Assembly (NCBI GenBank): GCA_965237785.1
Contig: OZ250159.1
Location: 3,596,001 to 3,660,000 of the forward strand
Direction of reading: 5' to 3'
DNA from: UBA6522 sp965237785
GTDB lineage: Bacteria; Pseudomonadota; Gammaproteobacteria; Steroidobacterales; Rariloculaceae
DNA: 64,000 bases
Within the stretch, counting starts at the first letter, position 1, and every line of letters starts with the position of its first letter. Made by a program: the position numbers and the translations under genes. Below, piece by piece: positions 45,266-55,237 of this stretch. The notes under the pieces are model-generated. The model made no database searches, was not told where the DNA came from, and saw only the letters and a program-made list of their open reading frames with translations.

Positions 45266-45366
45266 CCCCGTCGTCTCACCCTTCTTCCACGGCGGATGTC
45301 AATCGCTGGCGAGCCATGCGGCTACGGCGTCGGGATCGCTGGATTCGTTAAAGGTCGGTTGCACCA

Positions 45367-46341
45367 ATGCTTGAATATATTTTCGACTATGGGCTGTTTG
45401 TCGCCAAACTGGGTACTCTCGCCCTGGCCATCGTGGTCGTGAGTGGCTTCATCATCACCGAGCTCAGGCGCGGTGCGGAGCAAGCCGGGCTCACCGTGGA
45501 GCACCTGAACAAGCGTTTCGAGGCCTTGGGCGACACCGTACGCCGCGCCGTTTACGGCAAGGAGCAATTCAAGCAGACGGCCAAGCAGCGCAAGGTCGAG
45601 AGCAAGCAACTCGAAAAGAAGGGATCCCAGCAGCATCGCATCTATGTCATCGATTTCAAGGGTGACATCCGCGCCACGGCGACCGCGTCGCTTCGCGAGG
45701 AGGTATCGGCGGTGCTCGCCGTGGCTTCGAAAGATGATCGCGTCCTGGTGCGACTCGAAAATTCCGGCGGCACCGTGCACGAGCACGGTCTCGCGGCATC
45801 GCAGCTCTTGCGGATCAGGCAGCAAGGGCTGCCGCTGATCGTCTCCGTCGACAAGGTGGCGGCGAGCGGGGGTTACCTGATGGCCTGTGTCGCCAGCCAC
45901 ATCATCGCCGCTCCGTTTGCGATCGTCGGGTCCATCGGGGTGCTCGCGCAGTTGCCCAATTTCCATCGCTTTCTGGAGGCCAGGGGCGTGGATTTCGAGC
46001 AGGTTACGGCCGGGCGGCACAAGCGCACCCTGACGATCTTCGGCAAGAATACGGACGAAGGCCGGGAAAAGCTCAAAGAGGAGATTGAAGAAATTCACGC
46101 GCTGTTCAAGGCGCAAATCGCCGCGCACCGGCCGCAGCTCGATATCGACAACGTCGCTACGGGCGAATACTGGCATGGCACCCGGGCTTTGGAACTGGGC
46201 CTTGTCGACGAACTCAAGACCAGCGACGATTTCCTTGCCGAGGCTGCGTCAGAGTACGATCTCTACCGACTCCGCTACAAGCGCCGTCTGCCCCTTCCGG
46301 AGCGAATCCTCGCCGGCGCCGAAACGCTGCTCAAACGCTAG
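45367..46341 (+). CDS. sohB: inner-membrane serine peptidase SohB (SppA/S49 family)
   Basis: A 324-residue S49 peptidase: N-terminal membrane helix (FVAKLGTLALAIVVVSGFII), a charged linker, and the protease domain with nucleophile Ser167 (DKVAASGGYLMA) and general base Lys219 (TAGRHKRTLT). It should cleave membrane or secreted peptides from the periplasmic side. Stands alone between lipA and bfd. Confidence 0.93.
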   Translation: MLEYIFDYGLFVAKLGTLALAIVVVSGFIITELRRGAEQAGLTVEHLNKRFEALGDTVRRAVYGKEQFKQTAKQRKVESKQLEKKGSQQHRIYVIDFKGDIRATATASLREEVSAVLAVASKDDRVLVRLENSGGTVHEHGLAASQLLRIRQQGLPLIVSVDKVAASGGYLMACVASHIIAAPFAIVGSIGVLAQLPNFHRFLEARGVDFEQVTAGRHKRTLTIFGKNTDEGREKLKEEIEEIHALFKAQIAAHRPQLDIDNVATGEYWHGTRALELGLVDELKTSDDFLAEAASEYDLYRLRYKRRLPLPERILAGAETLLKR

Positions 46342-46364
46342 CGCCGGTTAGCAAGAACAAATTG

Positions 46365-46414
46365 CTTCAAATGTAATCACTTCAAATGTAATTGACAATC
46401 ATTCTTGATTGTCA
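46365..46414. promoter_or_regulatory. Fur-like box and direct repeats upstream of bfd
   Basis: TGACAATCA and TGATTGTCA form a perfect 9-bp inverted repeat with a 4-bp spacer (46393-46414), 13 bp before the bfd ATG, close to the Fur-box pattern. Just upstream CTTCAAATGTAAT occurs twice (46365-46377 and 46380-46392). Iron repression of bfd by Fur is well known in enterobacteria; here it is inferred. Confidence 0.7.
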
Positions 46415-46426
46415 TAAGTTCTCGCC

Positions 46427-46630
46427 ATGTTCGTCTGTATCTGCAACCGTTACCGGGAACAGGACATCCGCAGCGCGGCTCATTCGGGTCTGCGTTCTGC
46501 CGAGGTCATATACAAACAACTGGGCGCGGGGCCCAGTTGCGGTCGCTGCCTCGAGGTAGCGGAACAAGTGATTCAGGACGTCCACGGCTCGTCCGTCGAG
46601 GGTCCGGGACGGACGACCAACGCCGCCTGA
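46427..46630 (+). CDS. bfd: bacterioferritin-associated ferredoxin
   Basis: A 67-residue [2Fe-2S] protein that reduces bacterioferritin to release stored iron. Cluster ligands are in the Bfd pattern: MFVCICNR (Cys4, Cys6) and PSCGRCLEVA near residue 38-41. A Fur-like box lies directly upstream, and bfr is 116 bp away on the opposite strand, tail to tail. Confidence 0.93.
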   Translation: MFVCICNRYREQDIRSAAHSGLRSAEVIYKQLGAGPSCGRCLEVAEQVIQDVHGSSVEGPGRTTNAA

Positions 46631-46746
46631 CTCAGCTCCTGAATCTCACCGATCCGTGGCCGCCGACCCGTTCGGGGAAGCGGGCGTCTCGGCGCCATCG
46701 CTACACAAATCGGTGTTAGCGCCGATCGCTATCGGGGTATGCCGCC

Positions 46747-47223
46747 TCAGTCCGCCGCGCCGCTTCGCAGCTGTACGTAGTTCTCGATCCCCATCCGTTC
46801 GATCAGGTCGAACTGGGCCTCGAGCCAGTCCACGTGTTCTTCTTCGTTCTTGAGGATACTGTCCAGAAGCTGGCGGCTGACATAGTCGTTCTCGTTCTCA
46901 CAGAGCGCGATGCCTTCGCGCAATACCGGGATTGCCGCATTTTCCAGTGCAAGATCGCATTCGAGCATTTCGCGGACATCTTCACCGATCAGCAACTTGC
47001 CGATATCCTGCAGGTTGGGTAATCCCTCCAGAAAGAGGATGCGATCGATGAGGCTGTCAGCGTGCTGCATCTCTTCGGTCGACTCCTTGTACTCGTGCTC
47101 CGCGAGTTCCGTAATTCCCCAGTTCTTGTACATGCGTGAATGGAGAAAGTACTGGTTGATCGCCGTGAGCTCGTTGAGCAGTACCCGGTTCAAGATCGCG
47201 ATGATCCTGGTGTCGCCTTTCAT
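46747..47223 (-). CDS. bfr: bacterioferritin
   Basis: A 158-residue haem-binding iron-storage ferritin. Ferroxidase ligands (NELTAINQYF, EYKESTEEMQHAD, NEEEHVDWLE) and the haem-binding Met of EEMQHAD are present. Forms a 24-mer in the family. Convergent with bfd, its electron donor. Confidence 0.95.
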   Translation of the reverse strand: MKGDTRIIAILNRVLLNELTAINQYFLHSRMYKNWGITELAEHEYKESTEEMQHADSLIDRILFLEGLPNLQDIGKLLIGEDVREMLECDLALENAAIPVLREGIALCENENDYVSRQLLDSILKNEEEHVDWLEAQFDLIERMGIENYVQLRSGAAD

Positions 47224-47303
47224 ATGCGTTCCTCGAATATTTCAATCTATTTTACCGCCTTTCGCCGTGTAGCTGCCGAAATGCCCTCAAATTCCGGCGC
47301 GTC

Positions 47304-48188
47304 TTATTCGGGCGAACCGTAACCGCCGCCGCCCGGGGTCTCAACCACGAAGCGGTAATTCGTCTGCAACCGCACGTCGGCTGTCGCTTCGAGAATCTCC
47401 ACCTCTCCCGTTGAACGAATCACGTAGTTTCGGCCCCTCTGGCCGTCGCCGCCACCCGCGAGCCCGAACGGGGCCAGGCGCCGGACCCACCGCAAATCGT
47501 CTCATAGTATTGATGGCGTTCATTGCCGAAGGTCAGGTTGTTCATGGTGCCCTGGCATGCGGCGCAGACGCCAAGCGCCGCCAGCAGCGCGTCGGTGATG
47601 CACTGGGATGTTTCCACATTGCCGGCGGCCACGGCAGCGGGATAACGGGGATTGACGAGGGACGTGTCGGGTAGGCGAATTGTAAGGGGTTTCATACAGC
47701 CTTGGTTGAGCGGAATGGCCTCCTCGACCAGGGTCCGGAACACGTACAGCGCCGCCGCGCGTGCGATGGAGGCGGGTGCATTGAAATTGCCCGGGCTTTC
47801 GGCCGAGGTGCCGTCAAAATCGATGCTGGCGGAGCGGCTTTGAGGGTCGATGGAGATGCGTACACACAACTGTTCGCCGCCGTCGAGTTCCAACGCCCAG
47901 GCGCCGTCGCGAAGTGACGCGATGGCGCCGCGGACACACTCCTCGGCGTTGCGCTTGATGTGGTCCATATAGGCATGCACGACGTCCTCCTGGAGTATTC
48001 CGGCATCCACCAGCACGACGTTGTCGATGAGCACGCCCTCCTCGTGGATGGTCGTGCTGCTCGCCGGCATGGACCCCGGAGTGCTGCCGCCGATGTCGGC
48101 ATGGTGAGCTCTGCATGCCAGGGAGAAAATCAACTCCTTGCCGTCGGGGTTGAACACCGGGGTCACCACGGTCACGTCCGACCAACTG
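47304..48188 (-). pseudogene. hyuB-like hydantoinase/oxoprolinase B subunit, truncated and internally deleted
   Basis: Remnant of a 500-600 residue HyuB subunit. Its 5' part is missing: similarity starts abruptly right after the stop codon of the EF-G paralogue (48189), at VTVVTPVFNPDGKELIF, and continues with CRAHHADIGGSTPGSMP to HQYYETICGG (about 47480). There it jumps, in another frame, to the extreme C-terminus RRLAPFGLAGGGDGQRGRNY to TPGGGGYGSPE at 47304. About 80-100 residues are missing at the internal break and roughly the first 100 or more at the front. CCGGCGCC at the internal junction fits both reading contexts and may be the homology used. Confidence 0.82.
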
Positions 48189-50246
48189 CTAGGACTCGTC
48201 GGCATCTGGCCTGAAGTTCTTCTCCAACGCCTTCTGTAACGGCTGCGGCACGGTCTCATAGTGGTCGAATTCCATGGTGAACATGCCTTCTCCGCCGGTG
48301 AGCGACTTGAGCGTCGTCTGGTAGTCGCCGAGTTCGGCGAGCGGTACCCGGGCGGAAATCTTTACGCGATTGCCCGGTACGGTGTCGCTTCCGGCGATGC
48401 GGCCGCGTATACCGGAGAGGTGGCCGGTGATGTCGCCCACCGAGGTACTGGGCGTCGTGACCTCGATCTTGACCACGGGTTCGAGCACGATCGGCCGCGC
48501 CTTGGAAATGGCGTCGACAAAGGCGCGCTTACCCGCGGCAACGAAGGCAACCTCCTTGGAATCCACCGGGTGGTGCTTGCCGTCATAGACGATCACCTTG
48601 ACATCCTGCAGCGGATAGCCGGCGACGGCGCCTTCGTCGAGAACCTGCTTGACACCCTTTTCCACCGCCGGGATGAATTGCCCCGGAATGGAGCCGCCAA
48701 CCACCTTGTTGGCAAACTCGTAACCGCCGCCGCGCGGCAGCGGTTCGATCTTCAGATAGACTTCGCCGAACTGTCCGGCGCCGCCGGTTTGTTTCTTGTG
48801 CCGATGATGGCCTTCCGCTGGCCGCAATACGGTCTCCCGGTAGGCTATTTTCGGCGGATGAGTGCCGAGATCGACGCCGAATTCGTCCTTCATACGCTGC
48901 AGCACGACCCGCACGTGCAACTCACCCATCCCTCGCAAGACCGTTTCGTTGGCCTGTGCATTGAATTCGATCCGCAGGCTGGGATCCTCGGCGGAGAGCT
49001 TGTGCAGCGCATCGGAGAGCTTTTTTTCCTGGCCGCGTTGGGTCAGCTCCAGCGCGACGCCGTGCATCGGCGCCGGGATGGCCACGGGACGCATGCGCAG
49101 CTCGTCCTCATCGTGGCTGGAGTGAATTATGTCGTCGAAGCCGATGTCTTCGATCTTGGAGACCGCGCACACGTCACCCGCCACCGCCGCGGGCACTTCT
49201 TCCAGGTTCTTGCCCTGCACGCGGTAAAGGTGAGCCAGCTTGACGCCCTTGCGTTGCTCGCCGATGAAGATCTGCCCACCGGTCTTGATTTGCCCCTGAT
49301 GCACGCGAAATGTGGCCAGGCGGCCGACATAGGGGTCGACGTTGATCTTGAAAACGTGGCCAAGAAAATGTGCATCCGCGGCGGCGGGGTCGACCCGATA
49401 CGGCGTTGCATCGTCTCCGGTTCCTGTGGAGAACTCCGGCGGGTTGCCTTCCAGCGGACTGGGCATGAGTTCGGAAAATACGCGCAGCAACTGGTTCAAT
49501 CCTGAGCCGGTTTGCGCCGAAACGAAACATACCGGTATGAGGTGGCCGCGGCGCAGGGCGCGCTCGAAGGGATCGTGAAGCTGTTCCAGGGAGATATCCT
49601 CGCCGTGCTCCAGGTACAGTTCCATGAGTTCGTCATCCAACTCCACCACCTGGTCGACGATCTGGGTGTGCGCTTCATCGACGGAAGAGAAATCCGGGGT
49701 GGCGTCGGCAGGCTCGAAAAAACAGTCCGCGACGGTCGTACCGCCGTTCGCCGGCAGGTTCACGGGCAGGCAGCGCCGTCCGAACGTCGCGACGATTTCC
49801 GCCAACACCGCCTGAAGATCGGTGTCCGGCGCGTCGATCTTGTTGACGATGATCAGCCGGCAGAGTTTGCTCGCTGAGGCGGACTCCATCATTCGCTGCG
49901 TCAGCAGTTCCACCCCCGCCTGGGCGCTGACCACGATGGCCGCGGTCTCCACGGCGGGCAGGGCGCCGAGGGCGCGGCCCATGAAGTCCGGATACCCCGG
50001 TGTGTCCACCAGGTTGATGTACCGGTCGCCGTGCACCAGGTGCGCAACCGCCGCGTCCAACGAGTGCCCGAGCCGCTTCTCCTGATCGGTGAAATCGCAA
50101 ACCGTGGTGCCTTTTTCCACGGAGCCCGCCGAGCGAATCGCGCCGGCGTTCGTCAGCAAGGATTCAATCAAGGTGGTCTTGCCTGACCCGGCGTGACCGA
50201 CGACGGCGATGTTGCGAATCTGTTCTGTTCTGTGCGATGCAGCCAC
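48189..50246 (-). CDS. elongation factor G-like GTPase (FusA2 type)
   Basis: About 685 residues with all five EF-G domains. G1 is GHAGSGKT, G3 is DTPGYPDF (translational EF-G has DTPGHVDF), G4 is NKID. The changed G3, including loss of the catalytic His, marks a paralogue rather than the main EF-G. The GTG at 50246 is preferred over a TTG two codons earlier because AAGGA lies six bases upstream. Function in this subfamily is not settled. The main fusA is not in the window. Confidence 0.85.
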   Translation of the reverse strand: MAASHRTEQIRNIAVVGHAGSGKTTLIESLLTNAGAIRSAGSVEKGTTVCDFTDQEKRLGHSLDAAVAHLVHGDRYINLVDTPGYPDFMGRALGALPAVETAAIVVSAQAGVELLTQRMMESASASKLCRLIIVNKIDAPDTDLQAVLAEIVATFGRRCLPVNLPANGGTTVADCFFEPADATPDFSSVDEAHTQIVDQVVELDDELMELYLEHGEDISLEQLHDPFERALRRGHLIPVCFVSAQTGSGLNQLLRVFSELMPSPLEGNPPEFSTGTGDDATPYRVDPAAADAHFLGHVFKINVDPYVGRLATFRVHQGQIKTGGQIFIGEQRKGVKLAHLYRVQGKNLEEVPAAVAGDVCAVSKIEDIGFDDIIHSSHDEDELRMRPVAIPAPMHGVALELTQRGQEKKLSDALHKLSAEDPSLRIEFNAQANETVLRGMGELHVRVVLQRMKDEFGVDLGTHPPKIAYRETVLRPAEGHHRHKKQTGGAGQFGEVYLKIEPLPRGGGYEFANKVVGGSIPGQFIPAVEKGVKQVLDEGAVAGYPLQDVKVIVYDGKHHPVDSKEVAFVAAGKRAFVDAISKARPIVLEPVVKIEVTTPSTSVGDITGHLSGIRGRIAGSDTVPGNRVKISARVPLAELGDYQTTLKSLTGGEGMFTMEFDHYETVPQPLQKALEKNFRPDADES

Positions 50247-50334
50247 GAGCAATCCTTATCGGTTGTTGATCGGGAAACAGGAATCTATACCACAATCGAT
50301 TATGAGTCGATGCACGTGTGGCACTGTCGGGCAC

Positions 50335-50340
50335 TATACT
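50335..50340 (+). promoter_or_regulatory. candidate -10 element for the nucleotide carrier gene
   Basis: TATACT 41 bp upstream of the chosen GTG start (50381). A transcript from here would begin downstream of the earlier in-frame GTG at 50318, which supports the shorter protein. Confidence 0.4.
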
Positions 50341-50380
50341 TGCTCCCCGGACCGGGAACAGAGCACCGAGTGAGCAGATC

Positions 50381-51760
50381 GTGACGGATTGGATAACACG
50401 CTCGCTGAACTTCAGGCGGGGAGAACTATCCCTGGGGGTCCTGGCGGCATTGTTCTATTTCTGCGTGCTATGCGGCTACTTCTTCCTGCGCCCGGTGCGC
50501 GAAGCCATGGGCGTGTCCGGTGGAATGGGCCAACTCCGATGGCTCTTCGTAATGACTTCCATCGCTTCGCTGATTCTCGTGCTGCTGTTCGGCGGCGTGG
50601 TGAGCCGGCTGGACCGGCGCCGCTTCATCCCCGTCGGCTACCTGTTCGTCATCGTCTGCCTGGTGGGATTTGCATTGCTGTTGGCTGTCGACGCCGGCGC
50701 GGGCGGCGGGATCATCGGCACGGATTCACAGACCGGGCTCGCGCGCGGCGTGGGTTATACCTTCTACGCCTGGCTCAGCGCCATCAACCTGTTCGTCAAC
50801 AGCCTGTTTTGGGCATTCATGGTCGACATCTTCAATGTTGACCAGGGCAAGCGGATGTTTGCGTTCATCGGCATCGGCGGCACCATCGGGGCGCTGGTCG
50901 GCGGCTGGGCGACGAACGCCGTCAGCGGGATGACCGAGTCGATCTATCTGCCCGTTGGGCTGATGCTCACCGGCGCCGGATTCTTCGCGGCGTCGATCGC
51001 CCTCATGCTGACGTTGGATCGGGTGGCGGTGGGCTCGGAACAGTCCCGTCTCACCGAGCAAGGCACTGCGGCCGCGGTACGCCCCGGCGAGCGTATCGGC
51101 GGGAGCTTCTGGGACGGCGCAACCGCGGTCGCTCAGTCGCCGTATCTGCTGGGCATCGCCGTATTCATCGTCTTTCTCGCCATCTCCAACACGCTGATCT
51201 ACTTCACCCAGGCGAACGTCATCGTGGACAGCACCGACACCTTCAGTCAGCGGGTGGGCGCGTTCGCCCAGTTCGATGCGCTCGCCCAGGGGGCGACGTT
51301 GATCACGCAGATCTTCATCACCACCCGGGTGATCAAGCGGCTGGGCGTGGGCTGGACCCTGGCGATTCTGCCCCTGGTGACCGTGGCGGGGTTCGCGGTA
51401 CTGGCCATCTGGCCGCTGTACGGCGTCATGGCGCTTTTCCAGGCACTGCACAGGGCCACCCGTTATGCTATTTCCCGCCCCGCGCGGGAGACCTTGTTCA
51501 GCGTCGTTCCACCAGCCGAGAAGTACAAGGCGAAGCCACTCATCGACGTATTTCTCTATCGGGGCGGAGACGTTGCCGGCGCCGGCATTCAGGGCGCTTT
51601 GAGCGCCTTGGGAGCGATCACGCTGGTGGCGGCCGCCACCGTACCCTTCGCGGCGGTCTGGTGCGCGCTCTCGGTCGCGCTCGGCCGCGCCCAACAGCGT
51701 CGCGACCCGGCCGAGCAGGACGGCACCAGCGGTTTCAAAGCCGCCCGCGCGTCTTCTTGA
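50381..51760 (+). CDS. ADP/ATP translocase-like / MFS nucleotide carrier
   Basis: A 459-residue membrane protein with about 12 helices, of the ATP/ADP-translocase-like (NTP/NDP exchange) branch of MFS. Landmarks include FYFCVLCGYFFLRPVREAMG, FWAFMVDIFNVDQGKRMFAF and RATRYAISRPARETLF followed by EKYKAKPLIDV. Classical members exchange host ATP for ADP in intracellular bacteria, but free-living bacteria carry related proteins of unknown substrate. Overlaps the truncated TonB receptor by 26 bp, tail to tail. Confidence 0.78.
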   Translation: MTDWITRSLNFRRGELSLGVLAALFYFCVLCGYFFLRPVREAMGVSGGMGQLRWLFVMTSIASLILVLLFGGVVSRLDRRRFIPVGYLFVIVCLVGFALLLAVDAGAGGGIIGTDSQTGLARGVGYTFYAWLSAINLFVNSLFWAFMVDIFNVDQGKRMFAFIGIGGTIGALVGGWATNAVSGMTESIYLPVGLMLTGAGFFAASIALMLTLDRVAVGSEQSRLTEQGTAAAVRPGERIGGSFWDGATAVAQSPYLLGIAVFIVFLAISNTLIYFTQANVIVDSTDTFSQRVGAFAQFDALAQGATLITQIFITTRVIKRLGVGWTLAILPLVTVAGFAVLAIWPLYGVMALFQALHRATRYAISRPARETLFSVVPPAEKYKAKPLIDVFLYRGGDVAGAGIQGALSALGAITLVAAATVPFAAVWCALSVALGRAQQRRDPAEQDGTSGFKAARASS

Positions 51761-52772
51761 GCGCTGTCCGAGCGCCGAGGTATTTGCCAAAGCCGAAGCC
51801 GCTGAATACGGGTAGCGTCAAAATTCTTTCGCACTTTTCATTTCCATAAAGAGCCGGGTTGGTGCTCAGGCCGGGAACTCCACCACGATTTTCGTTGTAT
51901 AGCCGAGCATCCAACGCCGGGTTCGTACCTGAAAAATGGGGTCCGGGGCCGCCCAGCAGCAACGGAACCTGCGCGGCCGGCGACTCGCTCTCCCTCGACA
52001 GGTCCGCCGCGATGTCCAGGGTGAAGGAGTCCGTGGGCTGGAACCTGAGTTGGCCGCGAGCGACCGTGACACCGTCTCCGCCTAACCGGAGATCGTCATA
52101 TTGTAGCGCCCTGACATAGTCTTCACGCTCGCGCCGCAATAAGGAAAGCCGCCCGGAGAGGGTGTCCGTCAACGGGCCGTTTACCATGGCTTCCAGGTCC
52201 TGACGCGCGTCCTCGCCCAAGGTCAGCTTAATGGTTGCATCGAACTCGTTGGTGGGCTGCTTGCTGACAAGGTTAATGGCGCCCCCGATGGAGTTGCGGC
52301 CGAAGAGCGTTCCCTGGGGTCCTCGCAGTATCTCGGCGCGCTCCAGGTCCACCAGGTCCAGCAGGCTACCGATGCCCCGTGCCAAATAGACTCCGTCCAG
52401 ATACACGCCGACAGCCTGGTCGGAGACGATAAGAAAGTCGGTCTGACCGATGCCACGAATAAAAACGAGCGGCGCGCTGCTGAAGCCCGAAATGGAGTTG
52501 GAGCCTGCCTGAATGTCTACGTTGGGAGCGGCGACCCCCAGATCGACCACATCCAAGGCGCCTCGCAACTCCAGTTCTTCGCCGGTGTAGGCGCTGACCG
52601 CCATCGGCACCGCCTGGAGGTTCTCCTCGATACGCCGCGCCGTTACCACCACCTCCTCGAGCGTGAGCGCACGCGGCGCCTCCTGGGCCATTGAAACGCC
52701 TGATAGGCACATGGTAGCCACGAGCACAAAAAGCAGAAATTCCGGACGGAACCGTCCCAGTGCGATAGACAT
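51735..52772 (-). pseudogene. TonB-dependent receptor, 3' truncated
   Basis: A 345-codon frame: signal peptide (FLLFVLVATMCLSGVSMAQ), TonB box-like LEEVVVTARR, the complete plug domain (VVDLGVAAPNV, YLDGVYLARG, LRGPQGTLFGRNSIGGAINL) and the first barrel strands. It stops being receptor-like at about NPALYGNEKCER, then reads unrelated sequence to a stop. Full receptors of this type are 700-800 residues, so most of the 22-strand barrel is lost. Start at ATG 52772 (MSIALGRFRPEF); ATG 52799 is possible. Confidence 0.85.
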
Positions 52773-52985
52773 GGCGAATACCCCCAATAACCAAGCCATA
52801 TTGGGCGAGTCCGATTGTCTTTCCGTACTCCCCCAACGGGGCCAGTATCTTGTCTGTTGGCACCGTATTCCACTGGCTGGGGCATGCGTCCGCCGACGGC
52901 GATTACGCCGTTGGATCACGAGAACCGATATCTTTTCTGTCGCGTTACCTGACTTGCACGCGGTTCGCTGCCAAGTGGGCAACGC

Positions 52986-53927
52986 CTACCGGTACCCGAG
53001 AATCTTCCCAAGGCCTCGAAAGGCCGGAAAGGGATCCGTGATCACGAAGGTCGGGATGTCTTCCAGGTAGTAACGGTACCGGCCCTTCGCTTCGAAACAC
53101 TCCCTGAAGCGCGATTTCTCGAATGGCTTCAACAGTCGTGGGATGATTCCCCCGGCTATGAACACGCCGCCCCTGGCGCCAACGGTCAACGCAAGGTTGC
53201 CCGCCGCGGCGCCCAATACTTCGAAGAACATGTCGCGGGCCGAGCGGGCCAGAGGGTCCCCCGCCGCCGCGGACTCGCTGACCCGCGCCGGGCTGGGGCG
53301 GGTGACGCGGCGGCCCTGGAGCGCCCCGAGAGCCGCGTAGATATTGGCCAGACCCGGTCCGGACAACAGGTTCTCCAGCGAGCAGTGTCCATGTTGCGTC
53401 CGGATGTGCTCGGCGACGGCCTGCTGCTCCGGAGTGCTCCCCGAGAAAGTACTGTTACCCCCCTCGCCGTCCACCACGGTCCAGCCCTCCGCGCAGGGCG
53501 CCACGGTGGCGACACCCAGGCCGGAGCCCGGGCCGAGTGTGGCCATCGCCTTACGGGGGACGGGTGCGCCGCCGCCGACCTGCTTCAGGTCTGTCGCTGT
53601 GAGATCCGGCAATCCCCAGGCCACCGCCGCGAAATCGTTCACCACGGCAAGTCTGCGCAGTCCGAGTTCGTCCTTGAGTTCGTCTTGGGAGAATCGCCAG
53701 TCGATGTTCGGCATTCGCACCTGGTCCGCGAGTACGGGTCCGGCCACGGCCAACGCGGCGCCTTCCGGACGCCCGCTGCTTCGGCGTCCTTTCAGGTAGC
53801 CTTGCAATAGTTCCTGAAGGCTGTGGAACTCGCGGTTCCGGAAGGTCTTCGGCGCCAGAATTTGGCCCTTCCGGTCGATGAAGGCGCAACGCGCGTGGGT
53901 AGCGCCGATGTCGGCTATCAGGTTCAT
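52986..53927 (-). CDS. glk: glucokinase
   Basis: A 313-residue hexokinase-fold glucokinase of the proteobacterial Glk family. Phosphate-binding NLIADIGATHARCAF, the sugar-binding/catalytic VVNDFAAVAWGLP with Asp, GPGSGLGVA, and DGEGGNSTF are in place, with the late GARGGVFIAGGI. The ATG at 53927 is 10 bp from an IS630 element. Confidence 0.92.
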   Translation of the reverse strand: MNLIADIGATHARCAFIDRKGQILAPKTFRNREFHSLQELLQGYLKGRRSSGRPEGAALAVAGPVLADQVRMPNIDWRFSQDELKDELGLRRLAVVNDFAAVAWGLPDLTATDLKQVGGGAPVPRKAMATLGPGSGLGVATVAPCAEGWTVVDGEGGNSTFSGSTPEQQAVAEHIRTQHGHCSLENLLSGPGLANIYAALGALQGRRVTRPSPARVSESAAAGDPLARSARDMFFEVLGAAAGNLALTVGARGGVFIAGGIIPRLLKPFEKSRFRECFEAKGRYRYYLEDIPTFVITDPFPAFRGLGKILGYR

Positions 53928-53939
53928 CCTGCAATACTA

Positions 53940-55168
53940 GTACTACGTCAACTTTGTATTGATGGATAAAGTGACTTCAACTTCGTGCGTGCATCATCCG
54001 TTGTGAAGCGCCAGTTGACGCGCGTGGCTTCCTCATTGCGCTGTTTCCGCCATGCGTCAATTTCGCTTCTCAGGATGCGTTGGTTTCCCAAGCGGCGATT
54101 AAGGCATTGACGCGCCATGACGCCGATTTCAATTTCAGCCATGTTCAACCAACTGCCATGCTTGGGGGTGAAATGAATTTCCAGCCGCTCGGCTATCCGG
54201 CGCGCCTTCGCCGGGTCGAAGGCTTCATAGAGCGAGGACAATTTATGGGTGTTCAAATTGTCCATCACCAACACGATCTTGCGTTTCTCCGGGAAATGGT
54301 CGTCCACTAATTCCTCGATCAATTCCGCCCAATCGACCTTCGTGTGACGGTCCGTCACCTTGACATGCCGCCAACCCTCCAGCGGTGCGCACAGCATGAA
54401 CAGGTTGCTGACGCCATTGCGTTCGTATTCGTAGTCGTATTTCGCCGCATCGCCCGGTCGCGTCGGCGTCGGCGTGCGGGTTTCCTTGATGTGTTGCTTA
54501 CTCGTTTCATCCATGCAAACCAGGACCTCGTCCTCGGCAAAATCACGCCGATACACTTCCAGGACATCCTCCATCGCGCAGACGAAGTCGGCATTGCGTT
54601 TCGGCGCAATGCACCAGCAGTCCTTCAACCAAGGCTTAAGTTCGTTTTTTTTAGCGTCTGTCTCACCGCCTCGGGACTGATGGAATCGACAATGTTGCAT
54701 TCGACCAGCCGATCCGCCAACAACCTCAATGTCCAGGATGTGCGTCCCTCCGGCGCCTCCGAACAGGCCGTCGCCACCAGAAACGCCTCGCCCTCGCCAT
54801 CCAATTTCTTGGCTCTGCGGTTACGCTGAAACTGGCGATTCAATGCCGCTTCGAGGCCTTGTTCCACAAAACGACGGCGAACCCGAGCGACGGTCGCGGA
54901 GCCGACTTGCAACGCCCTGACGATCGCATCGTCTGTCTGGTTGCCGTCCTCCGAATGCTCATCCGCCAGCAACAGTATTCTGGCGTGCGTGATCTTGCGG
55001 GCGGCGGCTTTGCCCACGGACACCAAGTCCCTTAGCATCGCCTGCTCTTCTGTCGTTAAGGTCACCTTGTACTTCTTCATCATATTAAAACTCCCAACTA
55101 TTAATAGGTTGTAATTCAAATTTGAGAGTCTACATGAAGTATCGATCATTTCAAAGTTGTTGGTGTAC
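53940..55168 (-). mobile_element. IS630-family insertion sequence
   Basis: About 1.23 kb flanked by TA on each side (53938-53939 and 55169-55170), the target duplication typical of IS630/Tc1. Inverted ends: GTACTACGTCAACTTTG on the left and, reversed, GTACACCAACAACTTTG on the right. The transposase covers most of it, on the minus strand. Confidence 0.88.
53948..55083 (-). CDS. IS630 transposase in two frames (-1 shift at A8 run)
   Basis: OrfA starts at ATG 55083 (MMKKYKVTLTTEEQ) and holds the helix-turn-helix (GSATVARVRRRFVEQGLEAA). At a run of eight A (complement of 54645-54652 approx.) the frame must shift by -1 to continue LKKNELKPWLKDCWC and then the DDE core (VCMDETSKQ, VMDNLNTHKLSSL, HGSWLNMAEIE). 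Many relatives encode the same stretch in one frame, so either one A was lost or the A run supports programmed slippage. Confidence 0.8.
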
Positions 55169-55237
55169 TAGCCCGCATCGCTCACCAATTCCGTGCTGTG
55201 GGCGCCGCTCCGCTCGCGGCCAGTCCGGCCATTGAGC

